This document shows positions 34,201 through 44,687 of a stretch of 64,000 nucleotides of DNA, one piece after another. The stretch spans positions 3,686,001-3,750,000 of the forward strand of contig NZ_CP017480.1 of the NCBI RefSeq assembly GCF_001887595.1, in the 5' to 3' direction. Made by a program: the position numbers and the translations under genes. Position 1 is the first letter of the stretch; each line of letters opens with the position of its first letter. This stretch comes from Luteibacter rhizovicinus DSM 16549. GTDB lineage: Bacteria; Pseudomonadota; Gammaproteobacteria; Xanthomonadales; Rhodanobacteraceae. The notes under the pieces are model-generated. The model did no database searches. It worked only from the letters and a program-made list of their open reading frames with translations, and was not told the DNA's origin.

Positions 34201-37200
34201 ATGTCCTGGCCGACGTCGCGGAACGCGGTGCGCATGCTCGGCTGCCGCTGGATCAGTGCCTGGAACGCCATGTCGAAGGCGTGTTCGTCGAGCCGGCCGC
34301 GCAGGCGATGCGCCGACGGCGCGTTATAGGTGACGCGGCCGGGATGCATGCGTTCGAGCGCCCAGAGGCGGCGCTGCATGAGCGACAGCGGCGCGTGATC
34401 CTGCTCGGCGCGGTGATCGATCGGAGCGGCGGCCGGCGCGCTGCCGCTGGCGACCTGCGAGCCGATCGCGGCAGCGAGCTGTTCGATGGTGGGCGCGTCG
34501 AACAGCGTGCGGAACGACAGCGTGACGTCGAATTCGCGATTGAGCCGGGCCGTCAGCTGTGCGGCCAGCAGGCTGTGGCCACCCAGCGCGAAGAAGTCGT
34601 CGCGTACGTCGAGATCGGGCAGGCTGAGTACCGCCTCCATGGCGGCGGCGACGCGACGCTCGTCCTCGTTGCGTGGCGCCATGCGCTCGCCGGGCGTCGC
34701 CACGGAGTGTGCGATCGGCGGCGGCAGCGCCTTGCGGTCGATCTTGCCGTTAGGCATCAGGGGGATGGCGTCGAGTGTGAGGATGTGCTGCGGGATCATG
34801 TAGTCGGGCAGTCGTGAACGCAGGCGCGAGCGCAACGTCTCCTCGCTGACCGTCGCCCCGTCGCGACCCACCACGTAGGCCACCAGACGCACGTCGCCGG
34901 GGCGGTCTTCGCGCGCGATGACGACGGCACGACCGACGTCGGGGCTATCGGCGATCACGCTTTCGATCTCGCCGGGCTCGATGCGATAGCCGCGCACCTT
35001 CACCTGGAAATCCAGGCGGCCGAGGTGCTCGATCATGCCGTTGGCCAGCCAGCGGCCGCGATCGCCCGTGCGATACATGCGCGAATCCGGGGTTTCCGAC
35101 CAGGGATCGGGAATGAAACGTTCGGCGGTGAGCTGCGGACGGTCGAGATAGCCGAGCGTGACACCGGCGCCGCCGATGTGGATTTCGCCGGGAATGCCGA
35201 GTGGGCAATGGTTGCCGCGCTCGTCGAGGATATGCACGGTGGTGTTCGCGATGGGACGACCGATGTAGATGCCCTCGCGCGGGTCGGACACGCGCCAGTA
35301 GGTCGAATAGACCGTCGTTTCGGTCGGGCCGTAGCCGTTCCACACTTCACCGCAGCGATCGAGCAGGGCTTCGGCCAGGTCGACCGGCAGCGGCTCACCG
35401 CCGGAGACGGCGCGGAATGCCGGACGACCGTGCCACCCGGCATCGACGAGCAGACGCCATCCGGCCGGCGTGGCCTGCATCATCGTCGCATCCACGTCTT
35501 CGATCAGCCGGCGCAGCTGGCCGCCGTCGCGCACATCGTCACGACCGGCAACGACGATTTCGGCGCCGCTGGTCAGCGGGAGCATCAGCTCCATGAAAGC
35601 GATGTCGAACGAGAGCGTGGTCACCGCGACCAGCCGATCGTCCGGCGCGATGCCGGGCACGCGCTGCATGCTGGTCAGGAAGTTGGCCGCGGCGCGGTGC
35701 GGCACCCGCACGCCCTTCGGGCGACCGGTCGAGCCGGAGGTGAAGATCACATAGGCGACCGAGTCGGGTGTCGCCGCCTTGCGGTTGCGCTCCGGGCGGT
35801 CGAACGAGGCGTGGACCACTTCATCGCTGGCGAGCGAAAGCACGCGCGTCGGATCGAAGGGAAAGGCCAGTGGTGCGCTGTCGTCGATGACGAGGGCCGC
35901 CAGGGCGGCGTCTTCGGCCATGAAGGTGAGGCGGTCGGCAGGGAAGGTCGGGTCCAGTGGGACGTAGCCGGCACCGGACTTGAGCACGCCGAGCACGCCA
36001 GCGACCATGTCCAGTCCGCGCGACAGCGACAGTCCGACCAGGTCGCCGTGACCGATGCCACGATCGCGCAAGGCGTTGGCGACACGGTTGGAGCGTGACT
36101 CCAGCGCGGCGTAGCTGAGCGAACGGTCGGCGTGACGGACGGCCGAACGCTCGGGTGCGCGGTCCACCTGTTGTTCGAAGAACTCGTGCGCGAGGCGCAG
36201 TTCCGGGAACGGCGTCGGCGCGGGTTGCAGCGCGGCCAGTTCGCGGTACACCGCGTCGGAAACGATCGGCAGCGCCACGGCCGCGGCAGTCGGGTCGAGC
36301 GCTGCCTGGCGAAGGAGCATCGCATACGCGTCGAGCCAGCCCTGGATCGTCGCGCCATCGAACAGGTCGGCGTTGTACTGGCATTCCAGGCGCAAGGCGC
36401 CATCGACCTGCACGGCGTTGATGAAGAGTTCGAAGTTCTCGTACGCGCGCGGCACGGCTTCCACGTCGAAGCGCAGGCCCGGGAACGTCACCGTGCTCTC
36501 GTCGAGTTGCGCATCGAGGTTGAACAGCACGGTGACCAGGGGCAGGCGCGAGGGATCGCGCGCGATCGACAGGCGGGCGAGCAGGCTGCCCAGCGTATAG
36601 CGTTGGTGATCGAAGGCATCGAGGAGGTCGTTGCGCACCGTGCCGAGGAGCTGCGCGAAGGTGGCTGTGTCGTCGACCTGGGTCCGCAAGGGCAGGACGT
36701 TGACGCAATGGCCGACCAGGGTGTCATGGCCTTCCGCCGCCTGGCCTGCGGAAGGCATGCCGATGACGACGTCGTCCTGCCCCGCGATACGGCGGAGCAG
36801 GACGGCGAAGGCGGTCAGCAGCGTGGCGTAGAAACTCGCGCCATGCGCCGCGCCCAGGCGCTTGATCGCGGCGACATCGGTCGGGTCCAGCGTGCGGTCT
36901 TCGCGCCGTGAGGTGAACGACCGACGGCGGGGGCGGGAACGGTCCGTGGGGAGGTCGAGCACGGGCGCGGAGCCGGCGAACCGGCCGAGCCAGTACTGTT
37001 CGTCCTCGCGGGCCGCCCCGGTGCCGGCGTGCGCAGCCTCGGCCAACGCGAAGTTCGAGAACGCGCCGGCGGGGGCAGGGCCTGCGCCCTGTCCCGTGCC
37101 CTGCGCGTAAAGGGCGGCGAGATCGCGCACGATCACGCCGAACGACCAGCCGTCGCAGACGATGTGGTGCGCGGCAAGGGTAAGCAGGTGACGGTCCGCG

Positions 37201-37637
37201 GCGAGGCGGAAGACTTCCGCGCGCACCAGCGGGCCGTGCTCGAGATCGAACGGTGTGGTGACGATGCGGTGGAACGCGTTCATGATCCTGGCGTCGCTCT
37301 CGAAGGGCGCGAGCAGCGAGAGATCGTGGAAGGCGATCGGCAGCGTGGTGTGTTCGGCGATGAAGAGGTTTTCGCCGTCACCGCTGAACGTGGCCCGTAG
37401 CGCCTCGTGACGATCGACGATCGCCTGCAGGGCGGATTCGAGAGCCGGCACGTCGAGCGAGCCCTTGAGGTTGATCGACACCGCTTCGTTGTATGCCAGC
37501 GAGGCTTCCGGCTCCAGCCGGGATGCCAGCCACACCTCGCGTTGGGGCTCCGTGGTCGGCACGAGCCGCGACAGCGGCGTACCGGCGAAGGGGTCATAGT
37601 CGACCGCTGTGGCGGCGGCCAGCTCGTTCGGCATCAT
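31263..37637 (-). CDS. NRPS, C-A-T-C-A*-T, second A domain inactive, no thioesterase
   Basis: 2124 residues from ATG 37637, in ATGA overlap with the PKS gene. Domains: C1 about 25-465 (HHIVCDG at 157-163), A1 about 480-975 (TSGSTG 633, NGYGPTE 767, YRTGD 855, Lys965 in NGKIDR), T1 Ser1022, C2 about 1075-1520 (HHIIWDG at 1215-1221), A2 about 1545-2015, T2 Ser2066. A2 has lost the active motifs: the P-loop reads [10 protein letters not shown] (about 1692), A5 is FGDALS, A7 is VRTGYRGRW with the Asp replaced, and the catalytic Lys position is Glu2008 (TTGEPD). Both C and T domains look intact, so T2 must be charged in trans or skipped. The chain ends in a short basic tail ([13 protein letters not shown]) with no TE, R or C-terminal C domain. 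A1 specificity code by eye is about D-I-M-Q-V-G-G-V-Y-K; no confident substrate. Confidence 0.92.
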   Translation of the reverse strand: MMPNELAAATAVDYDPFAGTPLSRLVPTTEPQREVWLASRLEPEASLAYNEAVSINLKGSLDVPALESALQAIVDRHEALRATFSGDGENLFIAEHTTLPIAFHDLSLLAPFESDARIMNAFHRIVTTPFDLEHGPLVRAEVFRLAADRHLLTLAAHHIVCDGWSFGVIVRDLAALYAQGTGQGAGPAPAGAFSNFALAEAAHAGTGAAREDEQYWLGRFAGSAPVLDLPTDRSRPRRRSFTSRREDRTLDPTDVAAIKRLGAAHGASFYATLLTAFAVLLRRIAGQDDVVIGMPSAGQAAEGHDTLVGHCVNVLPLRTQVDDTATFAQLLGTVRNDLLDAFDHQRYTLGSLLARLSIARDPSRLPLVTVLFNLDAQLDESTVTFPGLRFDVEAVPRAYENFELFINAVQVDGALRLECQYNADLFDGATIQGWLDAYAMLLRQAALDPTAAAVALPIVSDAVYRELAALQPAPTPFPELRLAHEFFEQQVDRAPERSAVRHADRSLSYAALESRSNRVANALRDRGIGHGDLVGLSLSRGLDMVAGVLGVLKSGAGYVPLDPTFPADRLTFMAEDAALAALVIDDSAPLAFPFDPTRVLSLASDEVVHASFDRPERNRKAATPDSVAYVIFTSGSTGRPKGVRVPHRAAANFLTSMQRVPGIAPDDRLVAVTTLSFDIAFMELMLPLTSGAEIVVAGRDDVRDGGQLRRLIEDVDATMMQATPAGWRLLVDAGWHGRPAFRAVSGGEPLPVDLAEALLDRCGEVWNGYGPTETTVYSTYWRVSDPREGIYIGRPIANTTVHILDERGNHCPLGIPGEIHIGGAGVTLGYLDRPQLTAERFIPDPWSETPDSRMYRTGDRGRWLANGMIEHLGRLDFQVKVRGYRIEPGEIESVIADSPDVGRAVVIAREDRPGDVRLVAYVVGRDGATVSEETLRSRLRSRLPDYMIPQHILTLDAIPLMPNGKIDRKALPPPIAHSVATPGERMAPRNEDERRVAAAMEAVLSLPDLDVRDDFFALGGHSLLAAQLTARLNREFDVTLSFRTLFDAPTIEQLAAAIGSQVASGSAPAAAPIDHRAEQDHAPLSLMQRRLWALERMHPGRVTYNAPSAHRLRGRLDEHAFDMAFQALIQRQPSMRTAFRDVGQDIAQVVSSQLAYPLFPAEDLSDLPAEEREARLMQRLQELTDTPFDLGSAPLFSARMFRLSADEHAFFFMPHHIIWDGWSFDILYNELSALYRAFVAGLPSPLAALPVTYGDFAEWHSHWLESPAFQSQLGFWRERLAQMGDVRALPTDHPRRPGMSGLGRTEWIRVSRDDTDAMHEVAKQADATLNMTLLALYYAMLSSSAGQHELVVGTPVRGRNQTEVESVMGYFNNLLPLHVSVDPALSFLEFVRHVKRTAIEAFGHPDVPLEYLQRELKVGHGAGATLYQALFSFQDARQRSVDWGGLAHEQILLFQSAATEDLGLWFLESNAGMVGGVTYNADLLQASTARLMRERYLDMMKRVAADPSLSVGSLTAATPAEREKMRGWNATGSDAHLPLDLYAMVEARAKLAPDAPAVVHGPRTTSYVALLRRALRMAILLRDRGALAGSVVGLCVDPGSDRLAGLLAIAHTGSTALLLDRADPAARLRDIVADARMTVMIGDIALEATLDWPRACALWLDADHAEIDGVLLDDVPVGAYPEPDAAAIAFHVPGPDGNARGASLSHRSLTNTVEGLVKALDLRADQRIGGDAMANDPLSIIEPLLALAVGASCVVAEPQDLARGELTPLDRFIATPETWHALLEQGWAGAPTLEAAIVGGTPTPELAMRISERTAGLWTLFGDALSAPVATCGRVDAAIDALHEGRPLANSEIWMLDDDGEPSPIGATGEVAIAGRGLAMPFGTRALADRQPGDDRLVRTGYRGRWLADGVVQVLDRDDRRIRRHGLDIEPTAIETLLLAQPGIIRALAVARTGHAGDQRIDAYAVATPGCQPDVEGVRAALATHLPAWSMPASLTLLDAMPLLTTGEPDVAALPLPTEQHAGQGTPSSDEPHTESERLLAAVWQELLGMCRVRTSDNFFDVGGHSLLAVDMAMRVQKLTGVQLNLLDIANGTLGTLAADLALASPAAPATSKRGLFSRLLGRG

Positions 37638-40600
37638 GCGGTGACCCTCAGGTACTTGCCCGGCGCATCCGGGTTGGGAACGAACCACGCGGGACGACCT
37701 TCGGGATCCTTGCCCAGGCGCGCACCCGGCATGGGCGGACGCTCGGCATCGAAGGAGGCCGTCTCGCGGCGGCGCGGCAGGAATTCGGCTTCCTGCATTT
37801 CAAGAATCGATTCACGGAACGCGGCGACGATGGCGGCGAAATCCGCCTCGCTGTGCGACGTGGTGAAGAAGCAGGGGAAGTTGTCGAGGATATGGATGCC
37901 GCGGCTGCGCATCATGGCGAAGAGCAGGTCCTGCAGCGGGTGATCCTCGGTGAAGGTGGTCTTCCACACCGAGGCGAAGTGCACCACGTGGATCGGCGCA
38001 CCGACGCTGACGCAGAACGCGTTGAGTTCCCCGGCCATGGCGGTGACCTTGGCGTTCAGTGTGGCCTGCAGTTGGCCGCCCTCGTTGGTGAGATGCGTGA
38101 GCACGGCGTGTGCCGCGGCCAGGGCGAGCGGGTGGCGGACGAAGGTGCCGGCGAAATAGGTCACGCCGACGGTCGGCGTGGAATCGTCGCCGAAGCGCCA
38201 GTGACCGCCGTCGAGCGCGTCCATGAAGCGGCGCTTGCCGGCGATGACCCCGATCGGGAAGCCACCGCCGACGACCTTGCCATACGAAGCCATGTCCGCG
38301 TCGATGCCGAGCACGGCCTGGGCGCCCCGCGGGTGCGCGCGGAAGCCGGTGACCACTTCGTCGAAGATCAGCAGGGAGCCGGCTTCCTCGGTGATCGCAC
38401 GCAGTTCCTGCAGGAACTCCACCGGCTGGAAGTCGGGGCGACGGCTCTGAACCGGCTCGACCAGGACGGCGGCGATCTCCGACGCGCGCTCACGGATGAT
38501 CTGCAGCGACTCGGGCGTGCCGTAGTCGAGCACGAGCACATGCTCGGAGGTGTTGCGCAGGATGCCCGGCGCGGCCGGCACGGACTTCAGCTTCTTCGTG
38601 CCGCGCACGATCACTTCGTCGAAGATGCCGTGGTACGAACCGGTGAAGATCACCAGGGTGTCGCGACCGGTGACGGTGCGCGCGACGCGCACACAGCCCA
38701 TGACCGCCTCGGAACCCGTGTTGCACAAAGCGGCGCGGTCGAAACCGGTGAGGTCGCAGACCTGCTTCGCGACGACGCCCGCCAGCGGATGCTGGGGGCC
38801 GATTTCGTACCCGGCGTCGAGCTGCTTGCGCACGGCGTCGAGGACGAAATCAGGCTGCCAGCCGAACAGGTTCATGCCGAAGCCGTTCAGGGCGTCGACA
38901 TAGCCGTTGCCGTCGAGGTCCCAGACTTTCGGGCCCTTGGAACGCTCGATCACGATCTGGTAGACGATTTCCTTCAGCAGGGGACGGAAGCCGTTGACCA
39001 CGCGCGGGTCGGCGAGGTGACCACGGTGTTCCTCGGTATAGGCCTTGGAGGTCTTCGTGCGCTCGATGTAGCGGCGCATGAAGGCGTCCAGGCGCGCGCG
39101 CTGCCGCCCGGTGAGTTCGGTCGCGCCATGGTGGATACGCGCGATGGCGCCGAAGGCCTTCTTGACGTCGTAAGTGGTGTGGGCCAGCGCGGCCTCTTCG
39201 TCCGTTCCGGCCGCCTGGCCCTGTGTGGGGCTAGAGCTCTGTGTGGGAGCCGCTTCAGCGGCGATGGGAGCTTGCGGCGAACTGGCTATCGCCGCTGAAG
39301 CGGCTCCCACAGGAGCGGCTCCCACAGAAGCAGGTGATGCGGGAGCGGCGGCTCCCGCCAGCAACGCCAGCTGTTCCCGCATGATCTGCATTTGCTGCGC
39401 GATCACGTCCTGGACCAGCCCGCCGCCCATGGCCATCGGCATGGGCGCCGCCGCCGTGACAGGCGCGGCGACGGCCGCGGCCACGGGCGCCACCGGCTGG
39501 GCTTCAGCCGGCAACAGGCGATCGATGTGCGCCGCGAGCCGTTCGAACGACGAGCAGCCGTCCATCAGTTCGCGGAAGGTGATCTTCAATGCGTAGGTCT
39601 TTTGCAGCTGCAGCGCCACCTGGGTGAGCGACAGCGAGTCCAGGCCCAGCTCCACGAAATGGGCTCCCGGATCGACACCTTCGAGCTCGGTACCCGAAAC
39701 ATCCTCGAAGAGGGCGAGGAGCTCGCCGACGAGGCGCTGCGGACGGGCGTTGCTGGTGGGGGCGGAAGGCATCGGCATGAGGGGCTCCGGAACGACGGGA
39801 GAAGCAGGAGAAAGGGCGGCGGCGATCGGCGTCACGGACGCCGGCAGGCGTGCCTCGATCCAATGCCGCTTGCGCTCGAAGGGATAGGTAGGCAGGCGCA
39901 CGTGACGCCGGTTCTCCCGGTGGTCGAATGCGTCGGTGTCGATCGCGACGCCGGCAGACCACAGTGCACCGGCAGCCCCGAGCCACGCGCTGCGCTCGTC
40001 GGCGGGACCGTCACCGAGTGAGGCGACGATCGTGCGACCACGGCTCTGCGAGTGCTGGCGGGCGAGCAGGGCGAGACTGGGACGCGGGCCGACTTCGAGG
40101 AAGGCGTGCGTGCCGTCGTCCAGCGTGTGTTGCAGCGCCGGCGAGAACCGCACGGTGTGACGCATGTGCTGTGCCCAGTAGTCCGGCGAGATGGCTTCCT
40201 CGTCGGTCAGCGGCAGTCCGGTCAGCGTGGAGACGATGCGGATGCGTGGCGTGGCGAGCGGCACGGCGGCTACTTCGGCACGGAACGCCTCCAGCGCGGG
40301 ATCCATCATCGCCGAGTGGAAGGCGTGCGAGGTGTGGAGGACGCGACAGGCGACGCCCTCGGCCTCGAGGATCGCCTGGAAGGCCTCGACGGCATCCGTG
40401 TCACCGGAGACGACGCTGGCGTTCGGCGCGTTCTCGGCGGCCAGGGAAAGCGTGTCCGGCAGGCGCGCGCGCAGTTCGGCGGCGCCCAGGCGAACGGAGA
40501 GCATGGACCCCGCAGGAAGCGCCTGCATCAGGCGGCCACGGCGGGCGACGAGCCGGGCTGCGTCAGCCAGTGACATGACGCCGGCGAGTGCCGCGGCGGC

Positions 40601-43600
40601 GAATTCGCCGACGCTATGGCCGATCATCGCGACAGGTTGCACGCCGAGGCTCATCCACAGCTGGGCGAGCGCATATTCCAGGGCGAAGGTGGCCGGTTGG
40701 GTCAGCTCGGTCGCCTTGAGGGCATCGGCGTCGCCGGTGAACATCTTCTCGCGCAGATCGAAGCCCAGTACGTCGCGCAAGGCAGCGGCCACCTCGTCGA
40801 GAGCAGCGCGGAATGCGGGCTCCGTCGCGTGCAGCTCGCGGCCCATGCCGGCGTACTGCGAGCCCTGTCCCGGGAAGAGGAAGACCAGGCCCGGCGCCGG
40901 CGTGGCGCAGGCACGGCACATGGCGGCTGCGGCGATATCGCGAAGCTTCGACATCGCATCGTTAGTGGAAACAGCGACAACGTGGCTGCGCTGCACGAAG
41001 GCCTTGCGGCCGCGAGCGAGCGTCCACGCGGTGTCGGCCAGGTTGCCGTCCGGATGCGCGGCGAGATGATCGGCAAGCCGTGCAGCGGCGTGGCCGAGCG
41101 CGGTGGGCGTGCGGGCGGAGAGCAGCAGCAACTGCGGGCCGCTGGCGACATCGGACGGTGTGCGTTCCGGTGCCTCCTCGAGAATCACGTGGGCGTTCGT
41201 GCCGCCGACACCGAACGAGCTCACGCCGGCGCGCAGTGGACCGCCGGCGGTCTGCCACGGACGCAGCGTGTCGTTCACGATGAACGGCGAATCGGCAAGA
41301 TTGAGCCGCGGGTTGGCGGCGGTGAAGTGCAGGGATGGCGGAAGCCGACGCTCGCAAAGGGCCAGCGAGGTCTTGATCACGCTCGCGGCGCCGGCTGCCA
41401 TCACGAGATGGCCGACATTGCTCTTCAGCGAGCCCAGGGCGCAGAAACCCTTGTCGGTGGTGCCTTGACGAAACGCCTGGGTCAGGCCTTCCAGTTCGAT
41501 CGGGTCGCCGAGCGGGGTGGCGGTGCCATGCGCCTCGACGTAGGAGATGTCGCGCGGGGAAACGCCAGCATCGTCCAGGGCCATCGTGATGACGGCCGCC
41601 TGTCCCGCGGCATTCGGCGCGGTGAAACTCGCCTTGACGCCACCATCGTTGTTGACGGCGACGCCGCGAATCACCGAGTAGATCGGATCGCCATCGCGCA
41701 GCGCATCGGAAAGTCGCTTGAGCAACACCACGGCGGCGCCGTCGCTGAACACGGTGCCCTGTGCGTTGGCGTCGAACGTGCGCGTATGCCCATCGGGTGA
41801 CAGCATCGATCCTTCCTGCGCCACGTAACCGCTGTTCGGCGGGCAGGAGATCGACGAGCCACCGGCGAGCGCCATGCTGCAGCGTCCGGCGCGCAGGGCG
41901 TCGAAGGCCTGGGCAATAGCGACCAGCGAGGTGGAACAGGCCGTATTCACGCTGATCGCCGGGCCGGTCAGGTTGAGCTTGTGCGCGACGCGCGTGGCCA
42001 GGTAATCCTTCTCGTTGCCGAGCATCACCTGGAAGGCGCCGAGCTTGTCGATGAGGTCGGGACGGCCGTTGATGTGCTTCTGGAAATAGGTGGCGTTGTG
42101 CATGCCGCCAAACACGCCCACTGGCGTGTCCTGGGCGTCCGGCACATAGCCGCCGCGCTCGAGGCACTCCCAGCACAGCTCCAGGAACAGGCGCTGCTGC
42201 GGATCGGTCAGCTCGGCCTCGCGCGGCGACATGCCGAAGAAGCTGGCGTCGAACTGTTCGACATCGTCGATCACGCCGCGCGCGGCGACGTAGCCGGGAT
42301 CGTCCCGATCCGTCTGGCTCACCGCCGGGTCCAGTTCGCCCGGGGCGAAGAAGCGGATCGATTCGCGCCCTGCGCAGAGGTTGTCCCAGAAAGTCTCGAC
42401 GTCGGGCGCACCAGGGAAACGACCGGCCATGGCGATGATCGCCACCGGCTCGCCGGCGTGCGGCGTGCCACCCGACAAGCGTCCTGCCAGGGCCTGACGG
42501 GTGGCACGACCTTCGATCGTGGCCGCGACGGCAGCCGGTGTCGGCTCGGCGAAGAAGCCGACCAGGGATGGGGTCGGCGACAGTTCCTCGTGCACGCGAG
42601 TCATGGCGCGCGTTGCAAGAAGAGAGCTGCCGCCGAGGTCGAAGAAGTTATCGTCGCGGCCGACGGCATCCAGGTCCAGCGTGTCGGCGAAGATGGCGCA
42701 GAGGCGTGTCTCGATGTCGCCGCGTGGTGCGACGAAGGGCGCGGCCAACTCGGGGCGGGCACGGGTGGGTGCCGGCAGGGCGCGGCGATCGAGCTTGCCG
42801 TTGTCGTTCACCGGGAGCGCGTCGAGGCGCATCCACGCCACCGGGAGCATGTATTCGGGAAGAGTCAGGGCGAGCGCGTCGCGCAAGCCGCGCGCAGTCA
42901 CCGCGGCGTTCTGGGCGACATAGTAGGCGACGAGACGCTTCTGGCCCGGCGTGTCTTCACGCGCGATCACCGCGGCCGCGGTCACGCCGGGCAGGGCGCG
43001 CAGCGCGATGTCGATCTCGCCGGTCTCGATGCGGTAACCGCGGATCTTCACCTGGCCGTCGACGCGACCGACGAAGGCGAGATTGCCATCGGGAAGCCAG
43101 TGCACCAGATCGCCGGTGCGATAACGCGAACCCCCGGCGACGAAGCGCTCGGCGGTGAGTTCGGGGCGGTTGAGGTAGCCCCGTGCGACGCCCGTGCCAC
43201 CAATGTACAGTTCGCCTGTCTCGCCGGCGGTGACTTCGTTCCCGGCCTCGTCAAGCACGTGCAGCGAGGTCTCACCGATCGGCATGCCGATGGGAATCGC
43301 GTGGAGTTCGTCGGGAAGTTCGCGCGGGATGCGATACGTCGTCGCGAACGTCGTGCATTCGGTCGGGCCATAGCCGTTCATCAGTAGCGTGGCAGGTAGG
43401 GCGGCGTATGCCTTGCGTACGTGGGGTACCGACAACGCTTCGCCGCCGGTGAGGATCACGCGCAGGCCGGAGAGATGGGTCGCGTCGTCGTCGACGATGG
43501 CATTGAACAGTGCCGCCGTAATCCAGGCGATCTCCGCACCGTGACGCTCCACGGCAAGCGCGATACCGCAACCGGTCGGCACGCGCTCGCGATACACCAC

Positions 43601-44281
43601 GCAGGTACCGCCATTGAGCAACGGTGCGAAGATTTCCAGTGTCGACGCATCGAAGCCCAGCGGCGCCGCATGCAGAACTTTAGGCGCATCGAAGTCGATG
43701 AAGTCCGACTTGAGGACAAGACGAAGAATCGACGCATGCCGAATCTCCACACCCTTGGGCGTCCCCGTCGACCCCGACGTATACATCGCATAAGCCAGAT
43801 CGCCACCGGAACCCTGCTGAACCACTTGCTCCTGTGGGAGCCGCTTCAGCGGCGATGGGTGCTCGCCAAACTCCCCCAACCCCGCCACCGTAAACACCGG
43901 AACGTCCTCGACAGAGAGGTCGAGTCCCTCATCCACCACCACCGCCGCCACATCCGCATCCCGCAGCGCAAACGCCACCCGCTCGGCCGGCCAGCGCGTA
44001 TCGATAGGCAGATAGGCCGCACCGGCCTTCAACACCCCGAACACCGCCACGATCGCTTCGACCGAACGCTCCATCAGCAAGGCGACGTAACTACCCGGTT
44101 CCACGCCAGCGGCGGCCAGCGCGCCGGCGACGGCATCGCTGCGTGCGTCGAGTTCGGCGTAGGTGAGGCTCGACAGGTCGGACGCGACGGCGATCCGCTC
44201 CGCGCAGGCTTTCGCCACAGCGCTGAAACGCCCGTGGACGGTCCCGTTGTCGTGCCGTGCGGTGGTAAATACGTCGTTCAT
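37634..44281 (-). CDS. Hybrid PKS-NRPS, A-T-KS-AT-ACP-aminotransferase
   Basis: 2215 residues from ATG 44281 (GAGG site upstream). A domain about 15-505 with no preceding C domain (TSGSTG 168, NGYGPTE 302, YRTGD 397, Lys496), T Ser553; KS about 610-1040 (Cys782 in NTACSTS, His918, His958); AT about 1130-1430 (GHSVGE Ser1223; HAFH at 1319-1322, the malonyl signature); ACP Ser1549; class III PLP aminotransferase about 1735-2170 with Lys2002. KR, DH and ER are absent: only about 45 residues separate AT and ACP. It should load an amino acid, extend it with malonyl-CoA and transaminate the beta-keto group, as in mycosubtilin/iturin AMT modules. By-eye A code about D-A-L-T-L-G-G-T-F-K has a valine-like tail. 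The ACP-AMT linker (about 1590-1700) and an A-domain loop carry REP DNA. Confidence 0.93.
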   Translation of the reverse strand: MNDVFTTARHDNGTVHGRFSAVAKACAERIAVASDLSSLTYAELDARSDAVAGALAAAGVEPGSYVALLMERSVEAIVAVFGVLKAGAAYLPIDTRWPAERVAFALRDADVAAVVVDEGLDLSVEDVPVFTVAGLGEFGEHPSPLKRLPQEQVVQQGSGGDLAYAMYTSGSTGTPKGVEIRHASILRLVLKSDFIDFDAPKVLHAAPLGFDASTLEIFAPLLNGGTCVVYRERVPTGCGIALAVERHGAEIAWITAALFNAIVDDDATHLSGLRVILTGGEALSVPHVRKAYAALPATLLMNGYGPTECTTFATTYRIPRELPDELHAIPIGMPIGETSLHVLDEAGNEVTAGETGELYIGGTGVARGYLNRPELTAERFVAGGSRYRTGDLVHWLPDGNLAFVGRVDGQVKIRGYRIETGEIDIALRALPGVTAAAVIAREDTPGQKRLVAYYVAQNAAVTARGLRDALALTLPEYMLPVAWMRLDALPVNDNGKLDRRALPAPTRARPELAAPFVAPRGDIETRLCAIFADTLDLDAVGRDDNFFDLGGSSLLATRAMTRVHEELSPTPSLVGFFAEPTPAAVAATIEGRATRQALAGRLSGGTPHAGEPVAIIAMAGRFPGAPDVETFWDNLCAGRESIRFFAPGELDPAVSQTDRDDPGYVAARGVIDDVEQFDASFFGMSPREAELTDPQQRLFLELCWECLERGGYVPDAQDTPVGVFGGMHNATYFQKHINGRPDLIDKLGAFQVMLGNEKDYLATRVAHKLNLTGPAISVNTACSTSLVAIAQAFDALRAGRCSMALAGGSSISCPPNSGYVAQEGSMLSPDGHTRTFDANAQGTVFSDGAAVVLLKRLSDALRDGDPIYSVIRGVAVNNDGGVKASFTAPNAAGQAAVITMALDDAGVSPRDISYVEAHGTATPLGDPIELEGLTQAFRQGTTDKGFCALGSLKSNVGHLVMAAGAASVIKTSLALCERRLPPSLHFTAANPRLNLADSPFIVNDTLRPWQTAGGPLRAGVSSFGVGGTNAHVILEEAPERTPSDVASGPQLLLLSARTPTALGHAAARLADHLAAHPDGNLADTAWTLARGRKAFVQRSHVVAVSTNDAMSKLRDIAAAAMCRACATPAPGLVFLFPGQGSQYAGMGRELHATEPAFRAALDEVAAALRDVLGFDLREKMFTGDADALKATELTQPATFALEYALAQLWMSLGVQPVAMIGHSVGEFAAAALAGVMSLADAARLVARRGRLMQALPAGSMLSVRLGAAELRARLPDTLSLAAENAPNASVVSGDTDAVEAFQAILEAEGVACRVLHTSHAFHSAMMDPALEAFRAEVAAVPLATPRIRIVSTLTGLPLTDEEAISPDYWAQHMRHTVRFSPALQHTLDDGTHAFLEVGPRPSLALLARQHSQSRGRTIVASLGDGPADERSAWLGAAGALWSAGVAIDTDAFDHRENRRHVRLPTYPFERKRHWIEARLPASVTPIAAALSPASPVVPEPLMPMPSAPTSNARPQRLVGELLALFEDVSGTELEGVDPGAHFVELGLDSLSLTQVALQLQKTYALKITFRELMDGCSSFERLAAHIDRLLPAEAQPVAPVAAAVAAPVTAAAPMPMAMGGGLVQDVIAQQMQIMREQLALLAGAAAPASPASVGAAPVGAASAAIASSPQAPIAAEAAPTQSSSPTQGQAAGTDEEAALAHTTYDVKKAFGAIARIHHGATELTGRQRARLDAFMRRYIERTKTSKAYTEEHRGHLADPRVVNGFRPLLKEIVYQIVIERSKGPKVWDLDGNGYVDALNGFGMNLFGWQPDFVLDAVRKQLDAGYEIGPQHPLAGVVAKQVCDLTGFDRAALCNTGSEAVMGCVRVARTVTGRDTLVIFTGSYHGIFDEVIVRGTKKLKSVPAAPGILRNTSEHVLVLDYGTPESLQIIRERASEIAAVLVEPVQSRRPDFQPVEFLQELRAITEEAGSLLIFDEVVTGFRAHPRGAQAVLGIDADMASYGKVVGGGFPIGVIAGKRRFMDALDGGHWRFGDDSTPTVGVTYFAGTFVRHPLALAAAHAVLTHLTNEGGQLQATLNAKVTAMAGELNAFCVSVGAPIHVVHFASVWKTTFTEDHPLQDLLFAMMRSRGIHILDNFPCFFTTSHSEADFAAIVAAFRESILEMQEAEFLPRRRETASFDAERPPMPGARLGKDPEGRPAWFVPNPDAPGKYLRVTA
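39242..39327. repeat. Inverted REP pair (BIME) inside the PKS linker
   Basis: A forward REP copy (39242-39265, TGTGGGAGCCGCTTCAGCGG...) and an inverted copy (39288-39313) match over 23 bases and are 22 bases apart, followed by a partial copy at 39314-39327. Read on the minus strand, they encode VGAASAAI and IAAEAAPT within the Ala/Pro linker between ACP and aminotransferase. Frame is kept across the insertion. Confidence 0.88.
43833..43856 (+). repeat. REP element inside the PKS adenylation domain
   Basis: TGTGGGAGCCGCTTCAGCGG... lies in the A-domain coding region just before its A3 loop. On the coding (minus) strand it encodes [12 protein letters not shown] in a loop before [12 protein letters not shown], in a different reading frame from the linker copies. 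The frame is preserved. Confidence 0.85.
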
Positions 44282-44580
44282 CGTGCTGCCTCGTACCCGT
44301 GGGGAGAGCACGAAGGCATAGGCCGAAAGGAAGAGGCGGCAACAGGTAAACCCGGCGAAGCGCATCGCGCGTCGCGGCGGCTCACCGTATGGCCCCTGTC
44401 ATCCCTCATCCAGCGTGCCGTGCCTTCGGCTTTCATGCGATCCCCCTTCACGCGAGCGGGGCAGGATGACCCCGTCGCGGCTGTGGAATCTTTATAGCCC
44501 CCAGGTGGGGGACGGCATATACAACTGGCGCGCTAGCCGGGGTGGGCAAATGGCCGAGGGGCGAGGGCCCGGAGAGGAAA
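44282..44580 (-). promoter_or_regulatory. Upstream region of the PKS-NRPS-EPS operon, possible promoter
   Basis: No gene is seen in these 300 bases. On the minus strand a TATAAA (44496-44491) could be a -10. A possible -35 TTGTAT (44524-44519) lies 22 bases away, which is longer than usual. A perfect palindrome CCCCCAGGTGGGGG (44498-44511) fills that spacer and is a candidate operator, MerR-like in placement. If this promoter is used, the leader is about 200 bases. No JUMPstart or ops element was seen. Confidence 0.35.
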
Positions 44581-44582
44581 AG

Positions 44583-44613
44583 GAAAGGCCCCGCTCAGCA
44601 GCGCGGGGCCTTT
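44583..44613. terminator. Bidirectional-looking intrinsic terminator
   Basis: AAAGGCCCCGC and GCGGGGCCTTT pair as a perfect 11-base stem with a short loop. Both sides carry A/T runs (AAGG before, TTTAT after), so it could stop transcription of the Ig-repeat operon (minus strand, stop at 44688) just before the PKS promoter. Confidence 0.75.
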
Positions 44614-44687
44614 ATGCGGCGACTTGTCAACGCTAGTTGCTGCTCAACGAAAGCGCGATGCGATCGTCTTGCACTCAGCCGACCGCG

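Noticed and set aside
37493..39298. Plus-strand frame (601 residues) over the PKS aminotransferase
   Set aside because: Shadow of the PKS coding frame; no recognisable domain and REP DNA is included.
44282..44365. 28-residue N-terminal extension of the PKS
   Set aside because: The extension has no domain content and ATG 44281 has its own GAGG site.
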